Numbered from the stretch's first letter, positions 11,401-22,625 are shown. The stretch is 64,000 nucleotides of DNA from Rehmannia glutinosa (GCA_016081115.2 JABTTQ020000658.1:157509-221508); one strand, 5' to 3'. Numbers and translations: made by a program. The notes: generated by a model from the letters alone, not told the origin.

Positions 11401-13007
11401 AATTTGCAGCATATTAATGCTGTTATCCTCATCCAGGGCTTGCAGCACGGTATCAACTTCAAGAAACCTGAGGAGTTCCTCTTCTTCTTCAATAAACTCT
11501 GGATGTTCAAATTGCACCCTAGAGTGACTCAGCTTCCATTTCCTTCACTCTCGCAGACGGCTCTGGATGTCTGGGTACAAGGAAGAGTACATAAGTATGT
11601 CATCATCATCATTCTCCTCTTGTTGGCCTTCCTTCTCAGGAATAGAAGGTATCAAATTCTGCTGCTCTTCACCTTCAGCAGTATCTGTGGCAGGTGGAGA
11701 CATAGTCCTGTCAGGAGAGAATTCTGCTGTCTTCGTTGCTTCATGTTCTTCAGCTGTTCTATCCACAATTGGGTCTTCTAAGGGCCTTTGCTAATCACCT
11801 TTAGCAGATTTGGCGGTTTCATCTAGAACTTCTGGAGACTGCACTTCTTCAGCAGTCTCAGTGATTTTCTCAAGCTGAGTGGCAGACTCAGCTATCTTCT
11901 CAAGCTCTGAAAGCTTGGTGATTCTTCTTCTTCTCTTAGTTTACACTAGAGGAATATCTGGTTCACTTCCTCCGGTTTCTCGAAGGTAAAGGCCTTCGGA
12001 GTGGCCTTAGAGGCAGCTTCCCTTCTTGCCTTGGCAGTCCTCTTCTTCTTAATCCCTGGAGAAGGAATTAAAGATTTTTTCTCCACCCCTTGTTTGCTGC
12101 AAGGCGGGAGACATGGTGCAGCAGTGCATCTTTTCTTCTTCTTTGCCGGGGAGCAACTTTCTTTTTGCGGTGCAGGGCGACTCTCTTTTTAGGAGGGGAG
12201 GAAGCAGATGTGTCGACGGGGTCAACTGATTCCCCCTCACTAGTGTCAGCCCTTTTGACATAGGCTCTCTTCTGGGCTCTGGAGAGATTGGCTCGGAACA
12301 TCTTCTTGTTGACATGGAATGGCTTTCCATGTCGGGGGAACACCCTTCACCTCCATCGATGGCCAATGACTAGGCCATAGCCAAGTGATCCTCCAAAGGA
12401 TCCATCCTCCTTGAACGACTTGTTGCCAATATTCTGGCAAAGTCTGCTGTAAATGAATTCAGCCCAATTGATCTTCTTCTCTTCCATGATCGTAGCCATG
12501 ATGATCAGCTTGGGTTTTGGACAGCTGATTGAAGCTGATAAACTTCATGTCTACACTCTTCACGATGATATCCATTAGTTTATGATAATCCTCCTTGACT
12601 TTTTTCTGTGTGTAGACAACTTTGCAAAGAAATTCAGGTTTGGCTACTTCCTTCCATGCAACAGCCAAGTTGACGCCGGCTTCATATATTTCCGGCATGC
12701 CCTTCGACGGCAATAAACAGTGCTCCGCAAGGTCCTTTGCAGTGATTAGAATGTCCTTGCGGTGGATGGAGGACTTAATCCCTTCGTCCTGCACTTCGGC
12801 ATTAATGTAAAGCTGGGCCACCTCCTCAACATACGTCATTTGATATTCCATGGTGAGGAATGGTTTCAGTTCGGATTTCTCGATCTTATCCGCTATCTTG
12901 TTCACAAGGGTTTCATCGGAACCCTGTTTTATCATCCCCTCAAAATCCACAGTTGATCCAGTGTGAATTTGCTTTGCGAGCTTAGCGAAATCATGTGTTG
13001 GTGCCAT
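8489..13007 (-). pseudogene. accessory ORF between RNase H and PPT (envelope position), frameshifted
   Basis: The start is the ATG at 13007 (MAPTHDFAKLAKQIHTGSTV), 128 bases after a TATA-like box. Residues 1-182 (13007-12459) form a folded-looking domain containing YVEEVAQLYINAEV and ITAKDLAEHCLLPSKG. It resembles the plant-transposon-protein type domain found in many plant repeats (inference from memory). The frame shifts near 12500 and continues as MEEKKINWAEFIYSRLC. Basic stretches follow (12068-12343), then acidic ones (11245-11517 and 11545-11766) and a mid region (8939-10680). It ends in a charged, Glu/Lys/Arg-rich coiled coil (8489-8704, MEVERKNAEYVKRIEEENKR). If joined it would be roughly 1500 codons. 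I see no signal peptide or clear membrane helix, so an envelope function is not supported. Function unknown. Confidence 0.7.
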
Positions 13008-13099
13008 TTTTAGTGAGTTTTACCGAATGAGATCTGGTAAACCGACTTGAGAACTAGTAGGGTTTTTGAGAGAAAAGTTTGCTTTCTTTTACTCGGGAA

Positions 13100-13312
13100 G
13101 ATTAACAGTTTTTAAAAAAAATGAGAGAGATGAGTATATAAGGGTTATGAAAGGATATATTTTGGTTTTTGAATTTTGATCAAGATCAACGGCTCAGATT
13201 TAGCACGTCACATTGCATTTAACTTCTCGCATTTAATGCGGCAGCATTTATATCCAATCATATGCTTTATTGTGACTTTTTTGGATCGACCGTCATAATT
13301 ATGTTGACGTCA
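13100..13312 (-). promoter_or_regulatory. putative internal promoter of the accessory ORF
   Basis: On the minus strand a TATA-like TTATATA (plus 13135-13141) lies 128 bases before the accessory ATG, followed by a pyrimidine-rich leader. Upstream, 13305-13312 is the perfect palindrome TGACGTCA, a bZIP/as-1 type site, and near 13206 is a CACGTCA motif. Together they look like a compact plant promoter inside the element. Promoter activity is inferred. The 13313-13549 stretch holds no gene. Confidence 0.45.
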
Positions 13313-13549
13313 TCCTTAAAAACATTCCCGCTCATTAAAAACGACTGCGTTTTTGTCACTTAGCTCATAAATGACTCAGCTTACTCCTTAAAAGACTCAA
13401 CTCTTCTTCTCTCCATTCGTATAGTGACTAAATTTGTCGGCCCAACTCGTCTGGTGACTTTTCGATCTGGTGATTCGCTTAGTTGATTCATGAGATATGC
13501 TCTTTTTCATCTTTTCATGTTTCATCTCTTTTCATTGAGTCTTCGAGTG

Positions 13550-14100
13550 TCAACTCGGCTCAATTAACCCTAGCTCATGCTTAAGCTCTTCAAATCTTGA
13601 TTCACATAGGGGTTTGGTGAATATGTCAGCTAACTGTTTATCAGTTGAGATATATTCCAAAGTGATGTCTTTCTTTTCAACATGATCTCTTATAAAATGA
13701 TATGTGACATCAATGTGCTTTGTTCTTGAATGCAAAACAGGATTCGAGTGATTGCAATAGCAATTGTGTTATCACACATAATTGGAATCTCTTTTTCTTC
13801 AATTTCATAATCTCTCGCCTATTGTCTCATCCATAAGACTTGGGCTACTTGTGCCGCCATGCCTATGTACTCTGCTTGAGTTGTGGATGTGACTATTGAG
13901 TTTTTGCTTCTTGCTAAACCAGGAAACCAATCTGTTTCCAAGCATTTGACATGTGCACGAAGTGCTTTTCTGTCAACTCTACATCAAAGATAGTGAGTCG
14001 AATAACGAAACTTGAATCCACCTTCCTTTGGATACCATAAGCCAACTTCTTGGCATCCCTTCAAATATCTTAGGATTCTCTTAGTTGCGGTCATGTGACT
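13550..14100 (-). pseudogene. copia RNase H relic
   Basis: The frame at 13550-13735 reads HSRTKHIDVTYHFIRDHVEK and then STDKQLADIFTKPL, the hallmark C-terminus of copia RNase H. Upstream sequence to ~14100 translates in pieces to the KNSIVTSTTQAEYIGMAAQ region. The enzyme degrades RNA in RNA:DNA hybrids during cDNA synthesis. The end (LGLIEPS) marks the end of pol, and the accessory frame starts about 540 bases further on. Confidence 0.9.
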
Positions 14101-14109
14101 TTCCTTTGG

Positions 14110-15258
14110 AGCGATTGGAATCTTGCACATACTCCTTTTGCAAAGGTGATGTCGGCCCGCTTGTTGTTAGATAGAGCGTTGATCCGATAAGTGCTCAGTA
14201 TTTTGTTTGATCCACAGGCTTGCCATCTGCATCCATGTCCATCTTCTCGATGTATTCATTGGTATTTTTAGAAGACTTCTCTTCCATACCAAATTTCTTC
14301 ATTAAATCTCTGGTGTACTTTGTTTGACTTATAAAGGTTCCATCCTTCATTTTGTTTAACTTGAAGTCCTAAGAAGAATGTCAGCTTTCCCATCATGCTC
14401 ATTTCAAATTTACCTTGCATGAGATTTGAGAATTTATCACACAACTCTTTGTTTGTGGATCCAAAAATGATGTCATCCACATATATTTGAACAAGCAACA
14501 TATTCTCCCCATCCTGAATTCTGAAGAGTGTTCATGTCCACTTTGCCTTTGGTGAATCCATTATCTGTCAAAAATTGAGATAATGTATCATACCATGCTC
14601 TAGGTGCTTGTTTCAATCCATATTGAGCTTTCTTGAGCTTGTACACCTTATCTCCAAGAGTCTTCTGCTCAAAGCCTGGAGGTTGCTCAACATAGACTTC
14701 TTCTTCTAACAGTCCATTTAAAAATGCACTTTTCACATCCATTTGATATACAGTAAAGTTCTTGTGTGCAGCATAGGCAAGAAACATCTTTATTGCTTCT
14801 AATCTTGCAACATGAGCAAATATTTCATCAAAATCTATTCCTTCTTCTTGGCAATACCCTTTGGCTACCAGTCTTGCTTTGTTTCTTACCACAGAACCTT
14901 CTTCATTCATCTTGTTTCTGAAAACCCATTTTGTGCCTATAACATTTTGATGGGTTGGTCTTTGCACCAATTCCCATACCTTGTTCTTCTCAAACTGATT
15001 CAGCTCTTCTTGAATGGCTTGAATCCAATGTGTGTCATCTAATGCTTGGGACACATCTTTTGGCTCTGTTTGGGAAATAAAATAAGTCAACATTGCTTCT
15101 TGTTGAGCTCTGGATCTGGTTCTTACACCATCTCTTACATCTCCAATGACTAGCTCTAGTGGATGGTCTCTCAACCATCTCACATCAGGTTGTAGTAAAT
15201 CAGCTGGGTTCAGCCGTCTTGCAGTTGTGTTTTCTTGAGCAGACTCTTTCATTATCAT
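14110..15258 (-). pseudogene. copia reverse transcriptase relic
   Basis: The frame at 14473-15258 contains the RT N-terminal part: [74 protein letters not shown] and [16 protein letters not shown] frameshift near 14500 moves the [16 protein letters not shown] active-site segment (14268-14501) to another frame. The usual DETFAPVARLE motif reads [11 protein letters not shown]. Residues before ~50 are the integrase-RT linker. The wording fits the SIRE-like lineage. Only one or two lesions separate it from an open frame, so it is younger than element 1. Confidence 0.92.
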
Positions 15259-15399
15259 TCAAATTTGCAGATTTTCCAATCTTTGAGACTCGTGATCTCA
15301 TCTTCATCTTGATTAATTGCTCCAGCTTCAGCTTCAACATAAGGACTCTTCTGCATAGTTGGCTTATTCAACTTATCAACTAACTCTTCAATGTCTTCT

Positions 15400-16180
15400 C
15401 CATTTACATTAGGTTCATCAAAAAACTACATGGATAGATTCTTCTGTGACCATAGTCCTCTTGTTCAGCACTCTGTAGGCTTTGCTTTCAGCTGAGTATC
15501 CCAAAAAGATACCTTCATCAGCTTTAGCATCAAAAGCCTTTAGATTATCCTTGCCATTGTTGTGGATGAAGCAATTACATCCAAATATTCTAAAAAATAT
15601 GCAACATTTGGCTTTCTCCCTGTCCATATTTCATAGGGAGTCTTTGTCAGCTGTCTGTTAATCATGCATCTATTTTGAGTATAGCATGCAATGTTGATGG
15701 CTTCAGCCCAAAATCTCTTTGGCAATCCAGCTTCAGCTAACATGGTTCTTGCAGCTTCTATGAGAGTTCTGTTTCTTCTTTCTGCTACTCCATTCTCTTT
15801 GTGGAGTCCTTTGCAGAGATAATTCATGAGCAATACCATTTTCAACACAATCTGCGAGTTATTATCCCATTGACAAACTCAGTTCCTCTATCAGACCTTA
15901 TCTTTATAATGTTTTGACTCTTCTCATTTTGAACTCTTCTCATTAGTTGAGATAACTTCTGCAAGGTTTCCTTCTTTTTACACATGAAGATTGTCCATGT
16001 ATATCTTGACATCCACCACTACTAAAGTGTATTTCTTTCCACTTATGCTAGCTGGCTCACCTGGACCAAATAGATCCATATGCAACAGATGCAATATCCT
16101 TGTTGAAGATGGACTAGGCTTCTCTTTGAATGATGATTTAATCTGTTTTCCCATAGGACATGCATCACAAACACTTTATT
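15400..16180 (-). pseudogene. copia integrase relic
   Basis: Frames at 15540-15848 and 15418-15627 hold NGVAERRNRTLIEAARTMLA with the third catalytic acidic residue, AEAGLPKRFWAEAINIACYT and KTPYEIWTGRKPNVAYF. The LDLFGP-type start of the core and the zinc-binding N-terminus lie at 16000-16200 in broken frames. A frameshift falls near 15600 and several near 15850-16020, where bases are missing relative to element 1. Integrase would join the cDNA to chromosomal DNA. Confidence 0.88.
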
Positions 16181-16690
16181 TCTTGTATACTGAGTCTGGC
16201 AGTCCTTCCACAAGATAACTCCTTGCAAGCTTATTAATTGTCTTGAAATTCAGATGACTCAGCTTTTTGTGCCACATCCAACTTGATTTGGATGTACTCT
16301 TCGCTAACAGACAAGTGCTTGGTGTGGCAGTCGACCAGTCTACCACATACATGTTCTTCTGTCTGGATCCTTGCAACACTATTTCATTTGATTCAGTGTC
16401 TTTAATTTTGCACATTCCCATATTGAATCCAACATTATAGCCCTTGTCACAGAGTTGGCTAATGCTTAACAGGTTGAAGTTGAGGCCTTCAACATATGCA
16501 ACATTTGTGATTTCTAATCCATTTTTTTTTATGGATCCAGTGCCTCTTATTTCCCCTGGAGAATCATTTCCTCCGAATATGACTTTTGCGCCTCTAATAT
16601 CCTTGGATTTTGACAAATTTTTCTTGTTTCCTGTCATGTGTCTGGAACAGCCACTATCCATGTACCAGGTTCCTTGGCACTCAGCTGTTC
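16176..16690 (-). pseudogene. copia aspartic protease and GAG-pre-integrase domain
   Basis: This 161-residue open stretch starts MDSGCSRHMTG, the aspartic protease active site of plant copia elements (DSGCSRHMTG). It runs through VAYVEGLNFNLLSISQLCDK and ends with the pre-integrase motif WMWHKKLSHLNFKTINKLAR. It is the best preserved block of element 2. The protease would cut the gag-pol polyprotein. It is continuous with the integrase downstream. Confidence 0.92.
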
Positions 16691-16699
16691 CTTGAACCT

Positions 16700-19047
16700 G
16701 AAATCAAGGAAATTAGTTTTTAGGTACCTATGCTTGTCTGGGTCTTGACGGGTTAGTGCTGTAAGATGATCCAACCAACCTATAGCCAAATGACTTGACT
16801 CTAAGAGGTTGCCATCTATCTGTGCCATAATCATAATTCACTTTGGAAAATTGCTTGGGGGCTTTAGGTTCATACAACTGTCTCTTTTGTTTGTATGCCT
16901 ATGTGTGGGTTTTAGCAATTGCCTTCTTTGGGTAGTTGTGATATTTCTGAGTGTAGTGCCTGGGTGCATATGTGTGCTGATGATAGCTCGTTTACCTTTG
17001 AAATGGCCTTTGCTGAGTTATAGGCCTTTGCCACTTAGGCTTATATTCCATAGGTCTTTGCTGATATTTAACATTATTCCAATCAGCTTGGCTTGGGTAA
17101 TTTCTACCATTCCCATCACATGTGTTTCTTTGATAAAACTTCTAGGGTTTTTGATAACTCTGTTTCTTCTTTACAGAGTACTTCCTATTTGGAGTTTGCT
17201 GAGGAACTTTGTTGGATTTTTTCTCAGCTGTCCTCTCAACATGCTCAACTGGCTGTTTTCCTTTTCCTTTATATCCAATGCCAGTTTGTTTGTGATTGTG
17301 CTTTGGAATGAATGTGGGTACAACATTTGGTGTCTTGGATTTTTGAGATGCTTCATTACTTGAAGATCTTTTTTCCAAAATCACTCTGGGAGTTTGACTG
17401 TGTGCAAAGGAATTGAATCCTATGCCAGTTTTATCTCCACACTCTTTTTGGCTCATTATAAGGTCATCCAATGATTTAGATGCCTTTGTAAATGATGCAA
17501 TCACATTCTTGAGATCATTTTCCCTCTTTTCTATAACTATATTTCGCTTATTAGTTTTGCATTTTCAGCCTTCAAAGACTTTGTTCTCATCGGCTATGTG
17601 ACTTAGAGTACTCAACTCCTTAGTCATTTTGTGAGTTTTAGCTTTTGAAATGATTGTTTTCCTCATTTAATAGTGTGTGTGAGGATTTAATGTACTCAAA
17701 ATCTTTCTTCATTTTGCCTAATGAATCATAAAGATCGAGTGGGTGATGATGTGTGTGTGTCACAATCACTATCACTAGAACCGAGTGAGATGATTTAGAG
17801 TGTACCTCATCTTCTAGGTCGGGTTGATCTTTTTCTTTAGCCATTAGAGGATCATTGCTTCTTCTTCGAGAGTCACTTGAGTAGTCACCACTACTCTCTC
17901 GAGTTTGTCGCTTCTTTTGACTTAGTTGTCTCTCGGTCTCTACTGTAACATGGCCTTTTTCTTTTCCTGTCTTCTTTCTCTGAAGACTCTTCTTTCTTCT
18001 TCATTCATGTATTTATTGACTACAGGATATGGACAGTCAATAGCAAAGTGTCCTGGTTGTCTACAGTTCCAACACAGGTTCTCAGCTTTTTGGTCAGCTC
18101 TTTCCATTCTTGGATTATCAGTTCTTTGATATTCAACATTTTGATGCTCAGCTCTCTTGGGTGGCCATCTTCCCTTGACTTGGAGGGAGCTGAATGTCTC
18201 CTGGAGGATTCACCCTTCTTTCTTTTATAGTTCTTGTTGAAGAACTTGTTGAATCTTTTAACCATCAAGGCAATTTCCTCCTGGTCAAAGGCATCCTTGA
18301 CTTCAGCTTTCTTCCCATCCTTGACTATAAGTGCAACTGTTTTGGGTACAACTGTCTCCTCTTGATCTTTTCTTCTCAGCTCAAACTCGTCGGCTTTGAG
18401 GTCTGAGAATAACTCATTGTTGGATGTTGTTGTGAGGTTCATTGAATGTCTCAGGGCCATGACCTTCATTTCCCATTCAGCTGGGAGGCTTCTCAGAATC
18501 TTCATTCACATTTTCTTCTGTGTATATTCTTTCCCAAGAGCGGATAATTCATTTGTGATCTCGGTGAATCGAGCATCCGGTGATCAAGGTTTCACTGCAA
18601 AGCATTTTAAAATTTTCAATTTTTTGTACAACAACGAATAATTTGTTTTCTTTAATTTGCTCAGATCCTTCACAAATTAAAGTTAATTTATCCCAGATAT
18701 GTTTTGCAGTTTGACAAGATTTGACTTTATTGAACATTGCTTTGTCCAAGGTTTTGTAAAGTATGTCCTTGACACATTGTCCAAGTTGTATCTTACATCT
18801 CGTTTGTCCATTGGTCCTTGGTTTCTCAACCGTGGTCGGGTATTGCTTTCAGCATGATAGCTTCCTCTCCTTGGATCGTTTGCTCGCTCCCGCATTGTGT
18901 TCACTTTCAAAAGATTTGCAGTGGCCCATCCTCTATCACTATCCACATTTCATCATGTAAAGCAGATAGATGAGCCTGCATAAAAATTTTCCAGTCATCA
19001 AATTCCTCAATAGTGAACATAGGAATGCGTGTCAAATTTGCTTCCAT
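16700..19047 (-). pseudogene. copia gag relic with CCHC zinc knuckle
   Basis: The start is the ATG at 19047 (MEANLTRIPMFTIEEFDDWK), matching the gag start in element 1. The 18020-18505 frame has the UBN2-type capsid core end (MKILRSLPAEWEMKVMALRH) and the zinc knuckle CWNCRQPGHFAIDC. Acidic and Ser-rich sequence (17638-17844) and a basic region (17142-17504) follow before the protease. Frameshifts near 18590, 17980 and 17600 break it. Gag forms the particle and binds the genomic RNA. Confidence 0.88.
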
Positions 19048-19152
19048 GATAATAACTTTGCCAAAAAACCTTTTGAAAGAGCAAGTGTTAAAAACTTCTT
19101 TGGAAGATTGGAGATCTAGTTCAAGAACGGTCGGAATGCTCAATGAACCAAC

Positions 19153-19164
19153 CACTCGATACCA
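19153..19164 (-). other. degenerate primer binding site, element 2
   Basis: The minus strand reads TGGTATCGAGTG where TGGTATCAGAGC is expected. The first seven bases match tRNA-iMet, and the change falls on the CAG triplet. It lies two bases from the LTR edge, so its position is certain although its sequence is altered. Confidence 0.8.
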
Positions 19165-19166
19165 CT

Positions 19167-20720
19167 TGTAGGTCCCGAGGGTGTGAGTAAGGTTTAGAAA
19201 GGGGTTGAATAAACCTTACCAACTTTTCAATTTTAGTCCTTTTAAAATATACGAATTAAATACACACGGCTAAGTCCTGGGGGGGTTAAGTTAGTTAACC
19301 AAATAGAGTTAGCCACTCAGCGGACTCGATTGAGTTGATAGAATAACTCAATTGTTTAGTCTAAACCTTAATTTGGTTGTGATGAGATTTTCATTGGAAG
19401 ACTTAACACCCTTTTAATTTGATTTAATTTATTTTAAACATTTGATTTTAGCACTTAGTTACTTATCGGTTGGATAACAAATTATCAATGAGATATAAAG
19501 TGATATGCGTAAATAAAATTTGAAATGTAAATGACACAATAATTTTTATAGAGGTTCGAAGATGGGGTAATTCTTCTACTCCTCTCTTCTCCAACTCCGG
19601 AGGAATCCACTAAGTAGTGATCGCAGTACAAAGTGGTTATCCCGATACAAGTCTTGATTTCACTGGTGACTTGCTCCTTTGGGACTCACCGGAGATGCCT
19701 TAGTCACACGGTGGCTTCTCGTCGACTCGCCTACTTTCATTGAGCAACAATTGCGTTGCTACTTTAGCTAACTTTCTCAAGCTTCTTGGATTTGATCACG
19801 AAGCCCTCCAATAACTTGAGATTGGCTCGACCTTGAACCTTTCTACAATCCTCCTTGGAAAGTAGACCCCTTTTGCTTCTTCAAAAGTTTCCTCTTCAAC
19901 AGTTTGAAGTTGTCTTTCCTTCACACGACTTAGTGTTGGATCGATTTCCTTTGAGATTTAGGCTTGAGGATTTTGCTAGAATAACTTGAAAATATTTTGC
20001 AGGTTACAGTATGAATGATGCTTGTTATCTCAGGTATGCAAGGTTCAGGTCACCTTTTCTCAAATTGATTCCTCAGCCTTTTAAAGTGAATTTTCAAAAA
20101 TCTGCCCGTTGAATAGATAGGCTGATTTTCAAAAATCACTTGTGTTCGTTGGCTTGTCTTGTTGCGATCCTTGATGTTGACATTTCCTCGTATTAAATGA
20201 ATGTTGACTTTTCGAGAATCGACACGAGGTGCGTCTTCCCATTGGTTTATTCCTTTTGCACACTTCGGGGATCAACACTTTAAGACATGGTAGCATGGAA
20301 GTTTACTTATTTAAGTAAATTCTGACGACAATGCAACAAATTCTTTTGAGTCGTCTTGACTTGCTTTATTCCCCAGGTGACTTTGAGTTAGCTTCCAATC
20401 AATGGATGACCCATCTGTCACTTCAACTTGAGACTTGTCTTCTTGAGTTGACTTGATTGACTCTTCATACATTTGTATCTCAGCTGATACTCCTTCAGTC
20501 GAGTCTTTGATCTTCTTCTCTTGGCCATACTCAGTTGTTCCTCAGTGGAGTCTTCATTCCAGTCTTCAGTTGACTTCTTCTATTCTAGGCATAGCTGACT
20601 TGACTCAGCTCATACAACCCTATCTATTACAATACAAATTACAAGAAAAATGGGGTGCCAACTTTCTAGTCTAAGTTTTACATGGCATTCATCAAAATCT
20701 AAACAATAAATTTCCCAACA
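19167..20720 (-). repeat. 5' LTR of copia element 2
   Basis: 1554 bp with plus-strand ends TGTAGGTCCC and TTTCCCAACA, that is, proper TG...CA ends. This is the promoter LTR. The TATA box seen in the 3' copy (CTATAAAAGG) reads CTTTAAAAGG here near 20083-20092. Many differences from the 3' LTR overlap CAG or CTG triplets. Confidence 0.92.
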
Positions 20721-21480
20721 ATTTATGTCTCAAATAATTAGCAACAGTGCAAGTGTGATACTGATGCACAAAATTAGTACTTTTACAGATCTTGGAGAAA
20801 ATAATTATCAAATTTCAAGATTATCTAGCAACATAATATAATAGTTTAATTAACGGGGTGAAGCGATAATTTACGACATTATCTAGTTTATCTTAACCGT
20901 AAACAAGTGAAGCGAAGCTAGTAGTTTAATTAACGGGGTTAGTTACGACATTATCTAATTGATCTTAATTTAGACAATTAAAAATGTAGGCAGAACACTG
21001 AATCAACTGATAATTTATTGTGCTTGCTCATTAAAAAAATAGTTCGAGACGAACTCTCAAATTTACATAAATAATGAATTTTATAAAACCTATTACATAT
21101 AAGTTATAACCCCTTCTCCCATTAAAATTTCTAATTTAATAACATTGGTGATCCTAGGAATACATAAACTTATTGTCCTCTCTCACACACAGTCTTTTTC
21201 TTTTATTAGCAAATAGACCAAGCCCTTTAGGTGAGATCGTAGAGATATATCGTGGTCATTGAATCTAAACAAATAACGGTCCAGGTTTTTCCTCTTTTTT
21301 TTAGTAGGCGCCGGATTTTTAGGGAGGTTAAGGATAATTTGGTATTTTCGAAATTAATGTCCTTAACAATTATTGGTAAAAAAATCTTACCATATATCTA
21401 TCTCCCGCAATTTAAGGTATCAGTTACATTTTCAAAATATATGCCTATTTAGTTTTCATTTTCAATCCATTTCACGTCTC
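20721..21480. other. AT-rich spacer with a local direct repeat
   Basis: No gene seen. A block starting TAGTTTAATTAACGGGGT occurs at 20842 and again near 20922, each followed by a TTACGACATTATCTA stretch, giving an imperfect duplication with a period of about 80 bp. Confidence 0.6.
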
Positions 21481-21990
21481 TGTTCAGTTCTAAGTATACA
21501 CAATAACAAAACTATATATGCAATATTCATATTCTAAATAAGCACACTATTAAAATTTAATATAATATATTTTGTTCATACTAAATATGCAAATTTGGAA
21601 CACTATATATGCAGAAAATAAATATGCAGTATGCATGGTATAAACTATAAGGACCAATGGCTAATGTATTTTAATATTTTACTTGTTCAGTTCTAAGTAT
21701 ACACAATAACAAAACTATATATACAATATTCCTATTCTAAATAAGCACAATATTAAAACCTTAATGTAATACACTTTGTTCATACTAAATATGCAAATTT
21801 GGAACACTATATATGCAGAACATAAATATGCAGTATGCAAGGTATAAATCATAAGGACCAATGCTAATGTATGTGAATATTTTCATGTTTTGTTCTAAGT
21901 ATACACAATAACAATCCTATATATACAATATTCATATTCTAAATAAGCACACTATTAAAATTTTAATGTAATACACTTTGTTCATACTAA
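21481..21990. repeat. tandem repeat, ~202-bp unit, 2.5 copies
   Basis: Units start at 21481, 21684 and 21886 with TTCTAAGTATACACAATAAC and run through CATACTAAATATGCAAATTT. The third copy stops where AT-rich sequence leads into the hairpin at 22015. Copies differ at scattered bases. No coding potential. Confidence 0.85.
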
Positions 21991-22014
21991 ATATATATAT
22001 AGAGTAGGTCTCTT

Positions 22015-22057
22015 GTAGGACCGTCTTACGGATCCTATTCCGTAAGACGGGTCCTAC
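22015..22057. repeat. long hairpin, ~18-bp stem
   Basis: GTAGGACCGTCTTACGGA pairs with the reverse-complementary TCCGTAAGACGGGTCCTAC across a 6-base loop, with one bulged base. It resembles terminal hairpin sequence common in plant repeats. A related ACGGTCTGACGGGTC motif with an inverted partner lies near 43380-43415. Confidence 0.6.
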
Positions 22058-22142
22058 AGCCCACAAGCCCACGCCCAATCGCGCCCAACCCCCCAACCCG
22101 TCCACAGTCGCGCCCCTGTTATTTAAAAAAAATTCACTTCAC

Positions 22143-22210
22143 TCCACAAGGGATTCGAACCCACGCCTATGGAAATGTAATGTGGCATTCTACCACTACA
22201 CTACTAGTAC
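22143..22210 (-). repeat. tRNA-like sequence (tRNA-derived SINE head or tRNA pseudogene)
   Basis: On the minus strand TAGTGTAGTGGTAGAAT resembles a tRNA box A region and GTGGGTTCGAATCCC is a near-perfect box B. The spacing suits a 68-base tRNA body. The ends pair poorly as an acceptor stem, so a working tRNA is unlikely. The nearest type by eye is tRNA-Gly. Confidence 0.5.
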
Positions 22211-22327
22211 TTGTTGTGCAATTTCAGTATAACAATGTATATAAACCCATTCATAAATGCGCCTGGTAAATTAAAAAAAAATGCCTCTAAATGCAGAGGC
22301 TAAGAATCCAACCCAGGTCTATTAAAA

Positions 22328-22622
22328 AACATGATACCTTATCTCAATAAATGTATACTTATAAAAGTGTTACTATAAATACATCGTATTTATTTTTTAT
22401 TTTTCCTCTTTTTTTGTTCATAGTTTGTAACTGTATTAAGAAATTTGATACTTTATCTCAAAAAACGGATACTTTTACTTATAAAAGTGTTACTTTAACT
22501 ATATCATATTTTATTTATTTTTTATTTTTCCTTCATTCCTAATTTGTGACTATATTAGAAAAACATGATACTTTATCTCAAAAAATATATACTTTAACGT
22601 ATAAAAGTGTTACTTTAACTCG

Positions 22623-22625
<3 letters not shown>
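22328..22625. repeat. tandem repeat, ~117-bp unit, about 2.5 copies
   Basis: Each copy begins with a GATACYTTATCTCAA block and contains TATAAAAGTGTTACT, then a T-rich run. Copies start near 22330, 22446 and 22565 and lead directly into the (AT)n tract. Confidence 0.75.

Larger units (their letters stand above)
6648..20720 (-). mobile_element. Ty1/copia element 2 (SIRE/Maximus-like), nearly full length with accessory ORF
   Basis: Two long LTRs in direct orientation (6648-8208 and 19167-20720) bound about 11 kb. The flanks are ATTTC (6643-6647) and ATTTA (20721-20725), a 5-bp target duplication with one mismatch. On the minus strand the order is 5' LTR, PBS, gag, protease, integrase, RT, RNase H, accessory frame, PPT, 3' LTR. 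Long LTRs plus an extra frame downstream of pol suit the SIRE/Maximus lineage, which is known for an envelope-position ORF. The coding frames are broken, so it is unlikely to be autonomous as written. Confidence 0.93.

Noticed and set aside
10614..11781. Long plus-strand frames (151 and 232 residues)
   Set aside because: They lie antisense to the acidic and basic parts of the accessory frame, have no recognisable domain, and face against the element's transcription.
8489..13007. Calling the accessory frame a retroviral envelope
   Set aside because: No signal peptide, furin-like site or clear transmembrane helix is visible; only its position is envelope-like.
22143..22210. Functional tRNA gene
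   Set aside because: Box A and box B are good, but the acceptor ends do not pair and it sits among repeats; a SINE head or pseudogene fits better.
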